NCBI RefSeq assembly: GCF_032854445.1
Contig: NC_088296.1
Span: 18,899,485-18,963,484, forward strand
Direction of reading: 5' to 3'
Length of the DNA: 64,000 nt
From: Liolophura sinensis
Lineage: Eukaryota > Mollusca > Polyplacophora > Chitonida > Chitonidae
Positions within the stretch are counted from its first letter, which is position 1, and each line of letters opens with the position of its first letter. A program made the position numbers and the translations under genes. The notes under the pieces were generated by a model. That model did no database searches, had not been told where the DNA came from, and saw nothing but the letters and a program-made list of their open reading frames with translations. This document shows, piece by piece, positions 34,653 to 47,049 of the stretch.

Positions 34653-36235
34653 CCATCGGGTAATTATTCATTACATCTTTTCCATCATATTATAATTTGT
34701 TTCAAATAGAGTGGTTAATTATGTCTCTTGGAACAAATTTTTGCGTATAAATTTTAGTTAATGTCAGCAGTGTGGCTAATTCAGTAATCTGTCACAAGCT
34801 TACAGCTTGGTGTAGTTGTACACAGTCTGTCTGACTTGTCCTGAACATCAGTGTGAGGTTTTTTCCAGACAAAATACATGTAGATAATGACTGGGTAGTT
34901 TTAGTTTTAGTAATGGAGATTTGTGAGAAAGTGGCTGAGGGTATAAAGAATTATTTTTCTTACCATGATCTGGCCGGTATGTCATAACTCAGGGGTGGTT
35001 TCAGATTAAATCGTCAAAAAAGATCAGATCAGATTCACGTTGTTGTTGCAGCATGCTACGCAAGACAATTCTATTTTGAATGATACTAGCGATGTTTTTT
35101 GAGAGAAATAAACCATAATTTGTAATGGGTTTGAGAGTGATTACCTGGCTGAAATGGTATTACATAACTAGCGACAACAAAGAAAAAGATCACATGGATG
35201 AGTACAGGTAGAGCTTTTGGCACCTGACCTCAAATGCAGATTGGGCTAGAACAGGTTGGTTGGATAAGCTACATGTAGTCATCTAGGTTGTGTTATGTAA
35301 CTTGGATGTAAGTTTTGGATAAAAATGAGAGAAAAACATAACCTGTGGGCCATTTTTAAATTAATACTGTCTCTTTTGAGTGCAATCCAACCAGCCCTCC
35401 AATAAAGGACCCCACTTGAAAGGGTGTTTTTCTTAGAAGTTTCATTACCCAGAATGTACAAGAATTCCCTGTGGACCGACCCTATTTTGTCTCCATGATG
35501 AGGTTAATCCCATGCCGAACAAGGACTGTTTTTAGGATGCTGTTGTCAGCTGTAAGTTTCTCGTTTTCTGTATATTTCTCTATTTTTGAACTAAGTTTAT
35601 TCAAAGATTTGCGTTCTTAACACTTTGTCATGATCTGGGCATAGTTTGTGTATCTCATATGATAACAGTAGTAAACATTTTAAGCTGTTTATCAGATTTT
35701 TATCTTCAGTCTAAACACAGTGATATTTTAGTGGACTATTTGTGTTTATTGAATACATCTACCGCATTACTATGTAAACATCTGACATGTTTTCTATAAT
35801 AAACACTTATGTCTTAGTCACTGAACAGTTTTTTATGAATAAATACCAGTTGGCATTAATTCATACTGTAATAAAAATGTGTTTAAAAACAGTTATTTTT
35901 AATGTGTACAGTAAATCGTTAACCTTTTTAGCCCCTAAAAGTGTTCACTGGAATCTCTGCAGATATTTAATATGAAATGATTCTAAAATGATTTGTTTAT
36001 GTCAGTCAAGACGTAAGCTTCATAAAACTGTGCCAATTATTTATCTACACTCTGTAGTTCTCTAACAATATTTCCAATTATCGGTTAATGAGGTGGCTGA
36101 AGAGGTTGAAGAGTTAGGGTAAGCACTATGGGGAAGGTTGAAAAAATTAGGGCAAGCGATATGAGGAAGGTTGAACAATTAGGATAAGGAAGGATACCAC
36201 AGATATATATTATAGATATAACCTTTTTTCCTTTA
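34653..36235. other. TRIM 3' region and intergenic sequence
   Basis: This holds the TRIM 3' untranslated region, of unknown length. AATAAA sequences occur near 35106 and 35797 but none is clearly the used one. No other gene recognised. Confidence 0.45.
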
Positions 36236-36239
36236 AATG

Positions 36240-37214
36240 ACTGTTACATGTAAGTGCTGTGATGTGACATGTATTATTGTATTCACTGTCGTGTAAGCAT
36301 TACGGCCACATTGTGATATTTTCTAATAAATAGCTTCTAAATACATGTATATACATTGATTATGTTGCAGTTTATTCAGAATATAGTTTGTTTTTTTCTC
36401 TCTCTTGCATGCCCTTAGCTTGATGAAGTGATTAAAGTATCATTGTTACATCGCTTTTCATTTGTTTTTTTAGATTCAGACCCTGTCCACACTTTTTCTT
36501 TTATAAATGTAATCAGTTTTTCTTGTACATGTATTAACGTTGACTCTCTTTTATTGCATACATGTATGAATAACGACAACGTGAGCTGCCTCCTTGTTAT
36601 GTTGAATTAACTTCACCCAGAGATGCAGACCTACACATGCTTAATCCCCTCTTTAGGTTTAACCTTCAAGACCAGCTTTGGTCTCCAACTTGATGTGCAG
36701 CTCAAATCATGTATCCAAAGGGCTTCTGTTGTCATCTGTGACTTTGTCTGGGTGTTTTTTGAGTTCCCGTATTTTCAGTAAATCACAACAATGTGTCAAT
36801 GTAAAATCAGCTGGCAAATCATCTTTGATTTCTGTGATCTCTGAACTTAGCAAATATGAAAGTGTGGCTTGTAGCTGATTTACCGTAGGAAGTGGCTTCA
36901 TCCCCAGTACTGTTGCTATGACAACCTGTGGTCAAGATTATGAGGTCACTGCACCATTTCATCAGCTTGCTGTTATTTTAATGTCAGTTGTTGTTGTATT
37001 CATGTATGATTCGGTGATATTTTGCCATTCTCTGCCTTTTGTGTTTCAACTTCTGAAACATATGCTTAATAAAAATAAGTGATTGTGTAATGTGTAGTCG
37101 TTTGAATGGTTGAATTACATTGTTAATAAAATGTAGTAATACAAACGTAAATCATGCACAGTATGTCGTATTTTTACACAGAGTTATACATATACCAATT
37201 TCACAATCAACACT
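36240..37214. repeat. Left flank of the dispersed repeat, copy B
   Basis: It matches the flank at 7980-8970 in order and orientation (ATGTAAGTGCTGTGATGT, TTTTATTGCATACATGTATG, TTAACTTCACCCAGA, AGTGATTGTGTAATGTGTA). It leads into the same minisatellite consensus. Confidence 0.65.
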
Positions 37215-37580
37215 TTCAAGTTACCTGATGTGTCTCTTCTCAGTAGTGCTGGTTTCCTCTCTGTCTGATAACTTGTCGGTGGATTATTTGATGTGTATCT
37301 TTTCAATTGTGATGGATTTCCTGTCTGATACCTTGTGCAAATATTTACATGTACCTGATGTGTATCTTCTCAGGTGTGATGGGTTTCCTGACTCTCTGAC
37401 ACTTGGTCCACATATAACCTGATGTGTATCTCTATAGGTGCGGTATGTTTCCTTTCTGTGATACCGTGTCCGTATGTTACGTAATGTGTTTCTTCAGCTC
37501 TACAGGGTCCACACATTACATGATGTGTAACTTCTCAGGAGGGCTGGTTTTTGCTCTCTCTCTAAAATAGATTCCACACA
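37215..37580. repeat. Minisatellite, about 64-bp unit, about 6 diverged copies
   Basis: Units start TACCTGATGTGTATCTTCTC, continue with GGTGTGATGGGTTTCCT, and end ACCGTGTCC or GGGTCCACACAT. It is the same family as 8971-9905 but shorter and more diverged. Confidence 0.8.
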
Positions 37581-37631
37581 CTAGCTCTACTCATATTGAA
37601 GGCTGGGTTTTATATTCCCTTATATAAAGAA

Positions 37632-37760
37632 CGCCAAGTCCAGCTCATGCTTCCGCTCCGGTCGTACATGTGGGCGGAACGGTCTACAGCAACCTGTGGA
37701 TGGTCGTATCAATGAAACATTATTGAGTGCGGCGTAATACACCAACCAAATAAATGTGTT
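37632..37760 (+). mobile_element. SINE family 1, internally deleted
   Basis: CAAGTCCAGCTCATGC, TCCGGTCGTACATG, AACCTGTGGATGGTCGT and the tail GAGTGCGGCGTAATACACCA are present. The middle from CCCGGGC to CCGCCGTC is deleted. Confidence 0.8.
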
Positions 37761-37764
37761 TTAA

Positions 37765-40273
37765 GAAGGTTCCTTATTAACTCTCCATCGGTGAGGTTCT
37801 AAAAGCACCAAGGCTAGGTTTCAAACTCCTGTGATGGGCAGGACCCAACATTTTAACTGACGATTTCCTGGCGGAAACATAACTGATAGACCCACAGTGC
37901 ATGTACTGCCTAACTTCCTATGTGCGGGGAAGGAATGAATTTAGTTAATCCACGACCTTTTCCCTTGTGTAGGATGACATGATTTCTTGATGGAATGAAG
38001 ACATGACGAGCGCCATATCATGGACTTCGTCCCACTCTCGGCCCACGAGACTCACGTGTAAGGCCGTATGGACAGCCTTGCTCCTGTCTTCAACCAAAAT
38101 AGTGTAGAAATTTTGAGTATTTCGTACTCCATGTATTTAGTATACAACACCTGGAGCCTGTATAAATATTTCGTTACCCCCTCACCCCTCACCCCCACAC
38201 ACCTCCCACACACACATATATCACCACCCCACCTCATTACCCCCTCTAGTTGGATATAGCACGTTTTGGGGAACTTCTAACGGGCTTATTTTTTGTGGTA
38301 AAGAAACTATATTCAAGAAAACTTGACTTTTTGTGTTCGAACATTCCTGAATGTGAGACATTCCAATGAATCCATGTCTTTTGAGTCTGGCTGCGACTTT
38401 AGGTTAACTTTGCTAATTGTTTTCTTAAGGGCGGAAAATTAATTCTGGCACGCCGGTTTCCCGCACACCCATAGACCGGACCGACGTGCTGTGAGTGATC
38501 AGTTCTTATGTACGATGTTTAAACACTAATCAGATAAATGCTATGAATAAATTAACATGGTTATTGGTGGCAACACGCATATGAAAAGGAAAATATAGTG
38601 TGACAAACTTGAGGTTGTTAAACAGGTTAAATTCGTGACTGCTGTCAAATCGACTTGCGTTATTCTGTAATGTTTGTATATTTTTAAGCATATTTTTGTT
38701 TAAAAGGTGTTATTTTTTTGTTCTTTCTCAGTTATGATGTTAGCCTTTGCTCTTTCTTTATTTTCCATCAGTGTGCATTTATGGGACTATGACGGTTCCT
38801 TTTTGGGGGTTTTTCACTCGATTTGACATTTTATCGACATCATTTTACACTACAAAAATAAATAAACTTAAATTTAACAGAAAGTATGTTGTCTGAATTA
38901 TAAAATATATAAAATAAAATGTATTCTGCCATTGCAGCGGATAATTCTGTTCAATTTAACACATATTCTATTAATTCAACATACATATCCTATTACACTG
39001 AAAAGAAATTACGTTGATAGAATATGACAGAATATTATGTTATAACAACAAAATACATTTCTGATAAAGTTAACAGATTAATTTTTTGAGTGCGCCGAAC
39101 CCCTGCGGTTTCCTCGTTTTCTGCCACACGTATAACTAACGGCCATCTTTTGAGTGAATGCAGCGATAGAAATAACTGATACAAGAAATAAGAATATTGT
39201 ACATCGTATTAACCGTGAAAACACAGCAATTCCACGTATACAGTCGTTTTGCAGGAGCTACAGGTGGATCTGCTTGGGGAACTTTTCGAAAACTGCATTT
39301 GAGCATTGGACAAGCTGTTTCCATACATTTCTCTGATTGAACGACGAGAGACATTTGTTCATATATCGATTGTCTCCGTTATCAGCTGTCCCATTATCAG
39401 TGACAACCTGTTTATCTAAGTAAAGATACTGCAGGTAAATAATCATGTCTTAGAGTATCCTCTACTTTCCTATAGCACTGACAATTTTTATCATCATATA
39501 TGATTTATATGGTTCATATGTAGTAAATCTCTACAAATATGCCACGTTCTATACCCAGGCACAAAATCATGTCTCTACTTCACACACATAGCAGACAGAA
39601 GTACCCATAAACAAAACTAGGTATATCATATATGCCAGATCACAGAGAACTGTAGCGTAGGCGTATGACCGATGACATATGGTTGGAGGGCATATGTTAA
39701 CCTTATATAAAAGGTTCAAAACGTTATGCGTAATTAAAGCTACTTTCAAATACGTCTTGTATCCAAATAGCAATTAGTTGTTTCGGTAAACATTTATGAC
39801 TGTACCAAATATCTTTTCAAAATTTTGACGCTTCAAATATAGCTTTTCTTTGTTCTTTAGCCAATATAAATATTTGGCCCGTCAAGGGTCTGGTGAAATC
39901 AATCTCGATACCGCTCTTCGCTCTCCTAAGACCCTGTCCTTTGAACTTGATCATGAGTTAAAGCAACTTGTGAGTGTTTTATAGTTCTAGGCTACAAAAA
40001 CGTCCTTAGGTTAAGTCCTCGACGTATTGCGGCCCGACGCTGCCTGTTGGCGGGGAATCCCCGTATTTGTCATCTTGTGTTCGAACTCTCTTAAAACTTC
40101 ACTGTGACGATCACGAGGAGTGACTGCACTTATAACAGTTACATGTATCTGACCAGTTTTATTAAGTGCTAATGTTTCTACACTTTTCAAGGGTGTACAT
40201 ATTTCTACTCCATTAAAAGTGAAAAAAAAATTTAACTGTGTTTCAAGTGTTTGTTTACAATGTTGATTAACCA
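37765..40273. other. Intergenic stretch with no gene recognised
   Basis: It contains a C/A-rich patch (38180-38245). A short open segment at 39861-39983 follows a TTTAG acceptor-like site but has no recognisable domain. Confidence 0.4.
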
Positions 40274-40285
40274 ACTTTTAATGGA

Positions 40286-40454
40286 TTTATTTATTTGATT
40301 TATTTGATTGGCATTTTACGCCGTACTCAAGAATATTTCACTTATACGACGGCGACCAGCATTATGGTGGGTGGAAACCGGGCACAGCCCGGGGGAAACC
40401 CACGACCGTCCGCAGGTTGTTGGCAGACCTTCCCACGTACGACCGGAGAGGAAG
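40286..40454 (-). mobile_element. SINE family 1 with target-site duplication
   Basis: The tail and body read on the minus strand from ATAAATAAA to TCCTCTCCGGTCGTACGTGG; the tRNA-like head is absent. ACTTTTAATGGA repeats exactly at 40274-40285 and 40455-40466. It is one of the least diverged copies. Confidence 0.9.
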
Positions 40455-40869
40455 ACTTTTAATGGAGATGGAATGTGAAAACTTTGACACTCTTATAAAA
40501 GTGTCCTGATAATTCTTATAAATTCAGTCCCTCCTCGCACATGATCTTTACAATGTTAACTTTAACATTTTAGCTTTAAGAGTAAAAGGTCATCATACGT
40601 AACGCCACCTTTGCTTCACACTAAAGACACTCACTGACGACTGGCATCATAGGTTCAAATCCAGCATTCGCTGATTTAGCAGCAACTTAAAGACAGGTAA
40701 TCGTATCTACCAGCCGTCAACAAACATGAGGGTTTCGGATCAATAGTCACAAGTTCAGTTCCCAAACAGACGTTTAACACGTGCCAACAAAACAACTAAG
40801 AAAGTATATGAAGTATACGAGAATGGTAATGGAATGGTTTAAGGGAGTTGTTTTTCTTTACCCATAAAT

Positions 40870-41105
40870 ATGCGCGACGACCTCAGCAGAAGTGGAATGC
40901 TATTAATGTGACTGCGTGTTAAATGCCATGACAACACAGCATTTTGAGTATTTCTAGACCAGTGACGTCTAATATATTGCTATTAAATTCATAATTCTGC
41001 CTAAGCCATGGTGCTAGGAGGCGTGTAGATTGCTACTATTTATGCATTTACTTGAACAGTTAAAATAAAACCCTGACTGAGACAAATTGATAAGAGGTGG
41101 TGTTT
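40870..41105 (-). repeat. Dispersed repeat family R3, copy in minus orientation
   Basis: Its complement matches 62565-62770 over motifs such as AGTCAGGGTTTTATTTTAAC, AAATGCATAAATAGTAGCAA, GCACCATGGCTTAG, GACGTCACTGGTCTAGAAAT and TGTTGTCATGGCATTTAACA. Related copies are at 46400-46560 and 53270-53385. No coding content, so it is probably a non-autonomous transposon. Confidence 0.6.
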
Positions 41106-41344
41106 CACCGGTTACCTGTGACAAATTGTCGGCTATCCCGTTGTCGTCGATGCTCTGGTTTTACTCTCTGTGCTGTGCGTCTTTAATTATATTGATTGCG
41201 ATGTATATAAAAAAAAATTGATCAAATAGGAAAATATAAATGTATTATAAATATAGGAGAAATGTCAGGTATACCTGGCGAACAGTGTTGACTTCCAGAG
41301 GGCTTTATCTAGTGAAGAAGAAAATCGGTTAAGAAATTCAAGTT

Positions 41345-41472
41345 ATGTTGTTTGGAGGTTTGTTTCACTTATAAAAAGACGGTCAGCATTATGGCGGGAG
41401 AAGGGCAGACAGAACCCTGGAAAACCCAGGAGTACGCAGACAAAACGTCTCACGCACGACTAGAGAGGAAGA
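41345..41472 (-). mobile_element. SINE family 1, diverged fragment
   Basis: GGTCAGCATTATGGCGGGAG, CTGGAAAACCCAGGAG and ACGCACGACTAGAGAGGAAG correspond to the complement of the body and head junction. Confidence 0.65.
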
Positions 41473-41846
41473 TAAAGAAATAAGAAGTAAAACAGATTTA
41501 ACGTCCATTTTATCAACAAACAGCAAACATATGCTCAGATTCAGCAAGAATGCGGATACATTTTTTTTCAAAAAATCATTTCAATTTGTTTCCATGGAAA
41601 CAGAAATCTTTACATAGCCATGCTAATTGGCAGGTCCTTTTTGCTTTCCACTTTTCCCTGACATAAAACCTATGCATAAGCAATGTGGAGCGAATCTTTT
41701 GATTGGACCATACTAACCCTTAACATAACTCGTGATCTCGTGAGTGTATTATAAATCGACTTTGTAATTCAAGCAAATCAACAATCAGAAGTATGTGAAT
41801 TTGGCAACACATGAAATAGAGCAAATCTCGCGTGATTTATATTAAT

Positions 41847-41994
41847 TAGTTTATTTGATTGGGGTTTTACGATGTGCATATGGATATTTCACTTGTACGA
41901 CGGCGGCTGGCAATACGGTGGGAGGAAACCGGACTCTGGCCTGGAGAACCCCACGACCATCCGCAGGTTGACGCTGGACCTTCCCACGTCCAGG
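41847..41994 (-). mobile_element. SINE family 1 fragment
   Basis: TTTATTTGATTGGGGTTTTA, CTTGTACGACGGCGGCTGGC, CCACGACCATCCGCAGGTTG and GACCTTCCCACGT mark the tail and body complement. The head is missing. Confidence 0.8.
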
Positions 41995-42289
41995 AGATTT
42001 TGTAAACAGGACGGTGGGGTAAACATTTAAAGTCACCTTGTAATCTAAAAACGTTTCAAGGGCATAGCCTTTATATGATTTTACCGACACGGAGGGTACA
42101 GATGGAATACGTACCAATGAGAAAGCAACAAGATATTGGTCGATGCCTGACCGTGTAGACATACCCGAAAGACGTGACGTGCAGTCTGCCAACTGGAGAG
42201 ACCACTATTCTGAATGACGCTAGTATCTATGCCATCGATAAATAGTGCAAAACATTAAGTTGTAACAGTGTAGTACCAGTGCTGTGACG

Positions 42290-42368
42290 ATGGCAGGGTT
42301 AAGGGCTAAGAACGTGTTACTCTTCGTTGTGGTGTTTTCTGTGATTTTATGTAGCACATGGGTATCAG
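42290..42368 (+). CDS. Possible first coding exon of a secreted protein (signal peptide only)
   Basis: The ATG at 42290 encodes MAGLRAKNVLLFVVVFSVIL followed by CSTWVS: a basic N-region, a hydrophobic core and a plausible cleavage region. It is cut by a strong donor, CAG then GTAAGA, at 42369. The exon ends in phase 1. A TATA-like GATAAATA lies about 55 bases upstream (about 42236). I found no convincing downstream exon before 48 kb, so the mature protein is unknown. It could also be a chance hydrophobic frame. Confidence 0.4.
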
Positions 42369-42543
42369 GTAAGACCATTTCACACACTGTGATTAAATCA
42401 AATAATTTAACTGTTCGAAGAAAAAAACTGCATCATTTTACAGTTTGCCAATTGACTGGTGAACGTATTCACGATATGGTGTACAACATCAGATGGAATG
42501 AATTAACTAATACCAGTATCTACTCATCATCCTAGAAACACTG

Positions 42544-42546
<3 letters not shown>

Positions 42547-42612
<66 letters not shown>
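42547..42612. repeat. (TA)n microsatellite
   Basis: Pure TA run of about 66 bases. Confidence 0.95.
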
Positions 42613-42613
<1 letters not shown>

Positions 42614-42814
42614 GGTTGGATCTATTTTACATGGATTCTCAGTTAAATTCTGGAGCTATTGGCTAATGGGACTCGTTTTAATTACAGTATGCTACAGCAT
42701 AAGGTCGTTTCTAGGGAATTTAAAAACACTGCCTTTCTTTGGTGGCGTCACATCCTGCTACAGGAATACATTTTCTCTCCCTTGCTTAAGGTATCAGACT
42801 GATATTACTCTAAG

Positions 42815-42882
42815 GTCGTTTGACAAGCGTCTCCGTCGTATAAGTAAAACACTCTTGACTAAGACATAAAACAGCAATTAAA
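42815..42882 (+). mobile_element. SINE family 1, tail fragment
   Basis: CTCCGTCGTATAAGTAAAAC, ACTCTTGACTAAGACATAAA and ACAGCAATTAAATC resemble a diverged tail (CCGTCGTATAAGTGAAATAT...). It is short, so less certain. Confidence 0.5.
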
Positions 42883-45375
42883 TCAATTTGAAAAGAAGAC
42901 ACGACCACTTCCGGGTTTACATTACGTCACACACGGCGGTTTTTATATTTGGCATATTACAATCATATTTATTCCCCACATCAAAGAGACAGTTTAAAAA
43001 CAGTTCTGTCCCGTTAAAATGTCTCAACTGGACCTATTTTCTCGCTTTTTCATTGGTAAATAAAAATCAGATTGGCATGTATGCGACATTTCTTTGTAGC
43101 ATATCTGCTCGAGCTAGTCTTGGAATTACCAAATCAATATTGTCTATTATAACAGGCTATGCCAATGGTTTTGGGAAAATCGGTAATTAAATTCTAATTT
43201 GATAACTGAATCCAATATGAGCTCAAACAATTAGCACTAGCTAAATTTGTTTAAACCCATTCGATTATGGTCAAAAATGCATATTACGTAATCAAACATG
43301 GTCGCCAAGCGGAGAGATCTACATTACACTGGTTAGCTGCCATGTTTTATACATACATATCTACCATATACATGTACGTGTGAAATTTCTAGCCTCAGTG
43401 GTGTACATTCTGGGAACAGTGAACAGCCATAGAAAAAAACATCACCCATACAACATGGCTCAGAAATTATTCTAGAAACCCTAGAAGTGAAAGTTGAGAA
43501 ATGTTCTTTTATGCATTGACAGAGAAAGATAAAACTTATACCCATTCATGAACATTTTTGATTGCTTTGTTTGATTTACTTACCTATGCACCACAGTATC
43601 AGTGATCGAGAAGTTTTCTTTATTTCCGAGTAGCACAATGCCGGGCAAACACAAGTCCCGCGGCAAGACGCCTCATGTCCACAAATCAGCCATGTTTCAT
43701 GCTTAACAGGAAAATTCCCATCTAGACAAACAATACACAAACATAGTGTATATATATCCAGCATATCTTGGGAGAATTTCCTTCAGTGCCCATATCATAA
43801 CGCAGAGCATACTTAGAGAAATAACACATGGATATCTTTGTAACTTCCTTCAAAGTTTTATTTTTTTTTATTTATATATTGCCTAACGCTATTGTCTGTA
43901 ATTGTCCACATAGCCGTTGGTTTTATGAGTGATAGAAACTTGTCTTCAAAGAAAGTTAGACTTTGCAAACGCCCACTCCAGCGACGATAAAGGCTTATTT
44001 TCAACAATTCGCCATTTACATTGCGAGCGGGGAAAAGTACAAATTCGAAGAAATCCCTTTCCAAGAAATGACATAACAAATAATCATTACTTTTGCCAGT
44101 TTTATGTGATTTATGTGAACTGATATTGAGACCATGTCTTAAATACTTACACACAAATATTTGAATCCCACAGACACCGTACGTGAGGTTAGACAAACAA
44201 TGTTGATTGATAGCAATTTATATTGGAAACAAACAATCTCGCATACACGTGTTTCGAGTGGCATATTTCTTATTTACGTTAAGCAGAGTAGATTTTCTTT
44301 CAAATGTTCAGATTCGATATGGAGCAAGACCTTTGTTTTCTTTGACATGTTGCCAATCTCTGCGACAGGTTTTTTGTTGTTGGGTACATACCAAAATGAA
44401 AAAAGTGGCTTCTCGGTTTCGTTCCTAGGCACTGTTTACACATACCTGGACATGTATAAGGACCCAAATGGCATGCGCAAATCGACAGTTTATATCACTT
44501 TCTTTAGAGCTTCGACTGTACCTTTTTCATACAAGCCCAGTATTTTTTGCCTGGTTTTCTGTTTCATTTTCGATCTACATATACTGTTAATCTCGCTTAT
44601 CCAATGGATAAAACAGACGTGTACGTAAGCTCTGGCATTTTTTGTCTACATATGGAATTATTATTGTGTGTGTGGAATGGGCATTGGCACAGCGATTTAA
44701 GCGCTTCTCGGATGCTTGCTCGGATATACATAAACTGTAGGATCAGTTCTGGTCATACCAATCTTAACTGTATCAATCAGAAAAATGCTTGTACTGAAAT
44801 ATTCACGTCTATAATTCCATGAGCTGCCAAAGCTAACATTTGTCTCCATATGTAAAAATGTAATCTTTATAATGAGATATGCTTTGACATATTATGGCAA
44901 GCTTAAAATCCATGTTTCTGTCCTAGTCCTTAAGGCGGTCACCATAGTACGATGAAAAAAATATATTTCAAAACGAAAACAAAAACAAATGTGATAGGTT
45001 ATACAAGGCTGTCATGGATATAACTTAGCCTCACTCGATTGACAGAAAACAGGAGAAGAGGATTAAAATAGAACTGGAAAAAGAAGTGGCTTAAGAGGTG
45101 TGTCAACAGATGTCACCCACAGCTACAGACAGTCAGTTTCCCTTCTTGTGGTGCATAGTTTCTTGGGTGGATTCCCCGTCTTACCATATCAGTCCTTTCA
45201 TCAGATAGGGACGGAGATTTTCCATACAGTGCAACGTATTGGTACATGTAACAACGTCATTTCTGAATTAAAATTCTCACGAAATGTGACAGCGACTATA
45301 CCAGGCTAGATACATACATCCCATATACGCGGAACATACAACATTTCTGTCTATTTTTAGTAACTGGATCAAAAG
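42883..45375. other. Intergenic stretch with no gene recognised
   Basis: The longest open frame (44161-44628, plus strand, 155 codons) is rich in Phe, Ser and Ile, has no recognised domain and no start context. I treat it as chance. Confidence 0.4.
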
Positions 45376-45379
45376 CACA

Positions 45380-45624
45380 GGGGTGCCTCCATGGCTAAGT
45401 TGATTATCGCGCTATAGTCCAGAAGTCTCTCACCAATGAGGTCGCTATGAGTTTAAGTCCAGCTCATGATGACTTCAGCTCCGGTCGTAGGCCCCCCCCT
45501 ACGTCTCCAGCAACCTGCGGATGGTCGTAAGTTTGAGCCCGATTTCCTCCCATCACAATGCTGGCCGCCGTCGTATAAGTGAAATATTCTTGTGTACGGC
45601 GTAATACACCAAATAAATAAACAA
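45380..45624 (+). mobile_element. SINE family 1, head to tail, with insertion
   Basis: The tRNA-like head (GTGCCTCCATGGCTAAGTTG) and B-box-like GAGTTTAAGTCCAGCTC are present. The body is interrupted by a C-rich CCCCCCCCTACGTC change. The tail runs AATATTCTTGTGTACGGCGT then AATACACC and AAATAAATAAAC. Confidence 0.85.
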
Positions 45625-45861
45625 AAAATACGTACCTGTTTGAAAGAATACTGCTAGGACACATAAAACAAGTAGCTCACTACAGCCTCCTGACACGGCA
45701 TGGGGCACCATTGTACTTCATGAGAAGAGAAACGCTAATGAGAATGATATACGTGTAAGTGTGGACGCGTCTAACCATCAACGCTAAATCTCAACGCCGC
45801 ATAAAGAGGCTGTGTGTACCCTGAATGACACATAGTAAAAGCTCTCTGACACATACATACA

Positions 45862-45866
<5 letters not shown>

Positions 45867-45945
<79 letters not shown>
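45867..45945. repeat. (TA)n microsatellite
   Basis: About 79 bases of pure TA. Confidence 0.95.
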
Positions 45946-45946
<1 letters not shown>

Positions 45947-45949
45947 TCA

Positions 45950-47045
45950 GCGCTCTGGGTGACTCTCAATATGTTGTTTTTGTTGCTGAGTGATCTGTCG
46001 AGTGGGTCAGGCTCACATGTTGATTACTTGTCACTCTATTTTTTTTTTACTTACCTTTTTTATTTAAAGTAAAAGGAAGCCAAAATATGATGTAATGTTC
46101 ATCATACAGACCGCAGAACTTTTTTCATAGAATTTGTTTAAGAGTGTTGAAAGGCATTCAGATTTTTGAATTCTACTGACTTTCTCCAGGTACGATGAAA
46201 AAATAAATGTCTGCAGAACAATTCTTTTCAATAGACTAAGTGTACTTTACTCAACAGATATAAACCCGGATGTTCATAAATATGTTGCTACTGGCAAGGA
46301 GTGCAGACAGTAACAGAGATAGCGTGCTTAACATGGAGGGTGTGTTTATTTGAGTAAAATCCAGAGCAGCGACGACAGTGTCCTCATTGCCAAATGGTCA
46401 AATATAACCAGAGAAATCCGACTTCTTGTCAATTTACCTCAGTCTGGGTTTTATTCTAACTTCATTCTTAAAAAGTAGCAACTTAGGCGACTCCTAGCGC
46501 CATGGCTTAAGATGTCCACTGAAGTTAATTGCAATTTATAAGACGTCACTATTCTAGAAGGCCAAGAACACATAGCTATATTAATTTTTATATATATTTA
46601 CTATTGACTAATTTTTTGTTCAACTGACCTGTTCTCTTATCCCTCTTGCTCTCCCAGGATTGTTGATGATTCTTATGTCCCATCAAACACAAGGAGAATT
46701 AACAGTACAATTGCGGCACTATTCAGCTCCAAATACTTTATGCCGATTTAGATAGAGGTAAATGGAAAAACAACAATGATCATTTCTAAAAAAATGCTAT
46801 CAATTTATTTTTTAATATCGTCAGAGATACAGCTTTGAGGAAAAACCTTTATAGATATACAGTTTAAGTGAATGACATGCAAATTATTCCAGTATATATG
46901 CATGAGCCTAAATGATCATCTTCGTAAAAGTTCATGAATTTCCTTAAAATCAGCTTAAACAGTGTGTTTTCACGAAAAAGAAAATAGTGGATAGCATGGA
47001 AATGATTTAAGTATAAGCCTGCAAAAACTGGAGAAACATTTTACC
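45950..47045. other. Intergenic stretch
   Basis: Only an R3-family repeat copy (46400-46560) is recognised. No gene seen. Confidence 0.4.
46400..46560 (+). repeat. Dispersed repeat family R3, partial copy
   Basis: CTTGTCAATTTACCTCAGTC, GGGTTTTATTCTAAC, TAGCGCCATGGCTTA and GACGTCACTATTCTAGAA match the copies at 40870 and 62565. Confidence 0.6.
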
Positions 47046-47049
47046 ATAT

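Noticed and set aside
39861..39983. Possible exon after a TTTAG acceptor-like site
   Set aside because: About 40 open codons with no recognisable motif, no donor of quality and no partner exon.
44161..44628. 155-codon plus-strand open frame
   Set aside because: AT-rich composition, no domain, no repeat of hydrophobic segments that fits a membrane protein, no splice or promoter context.
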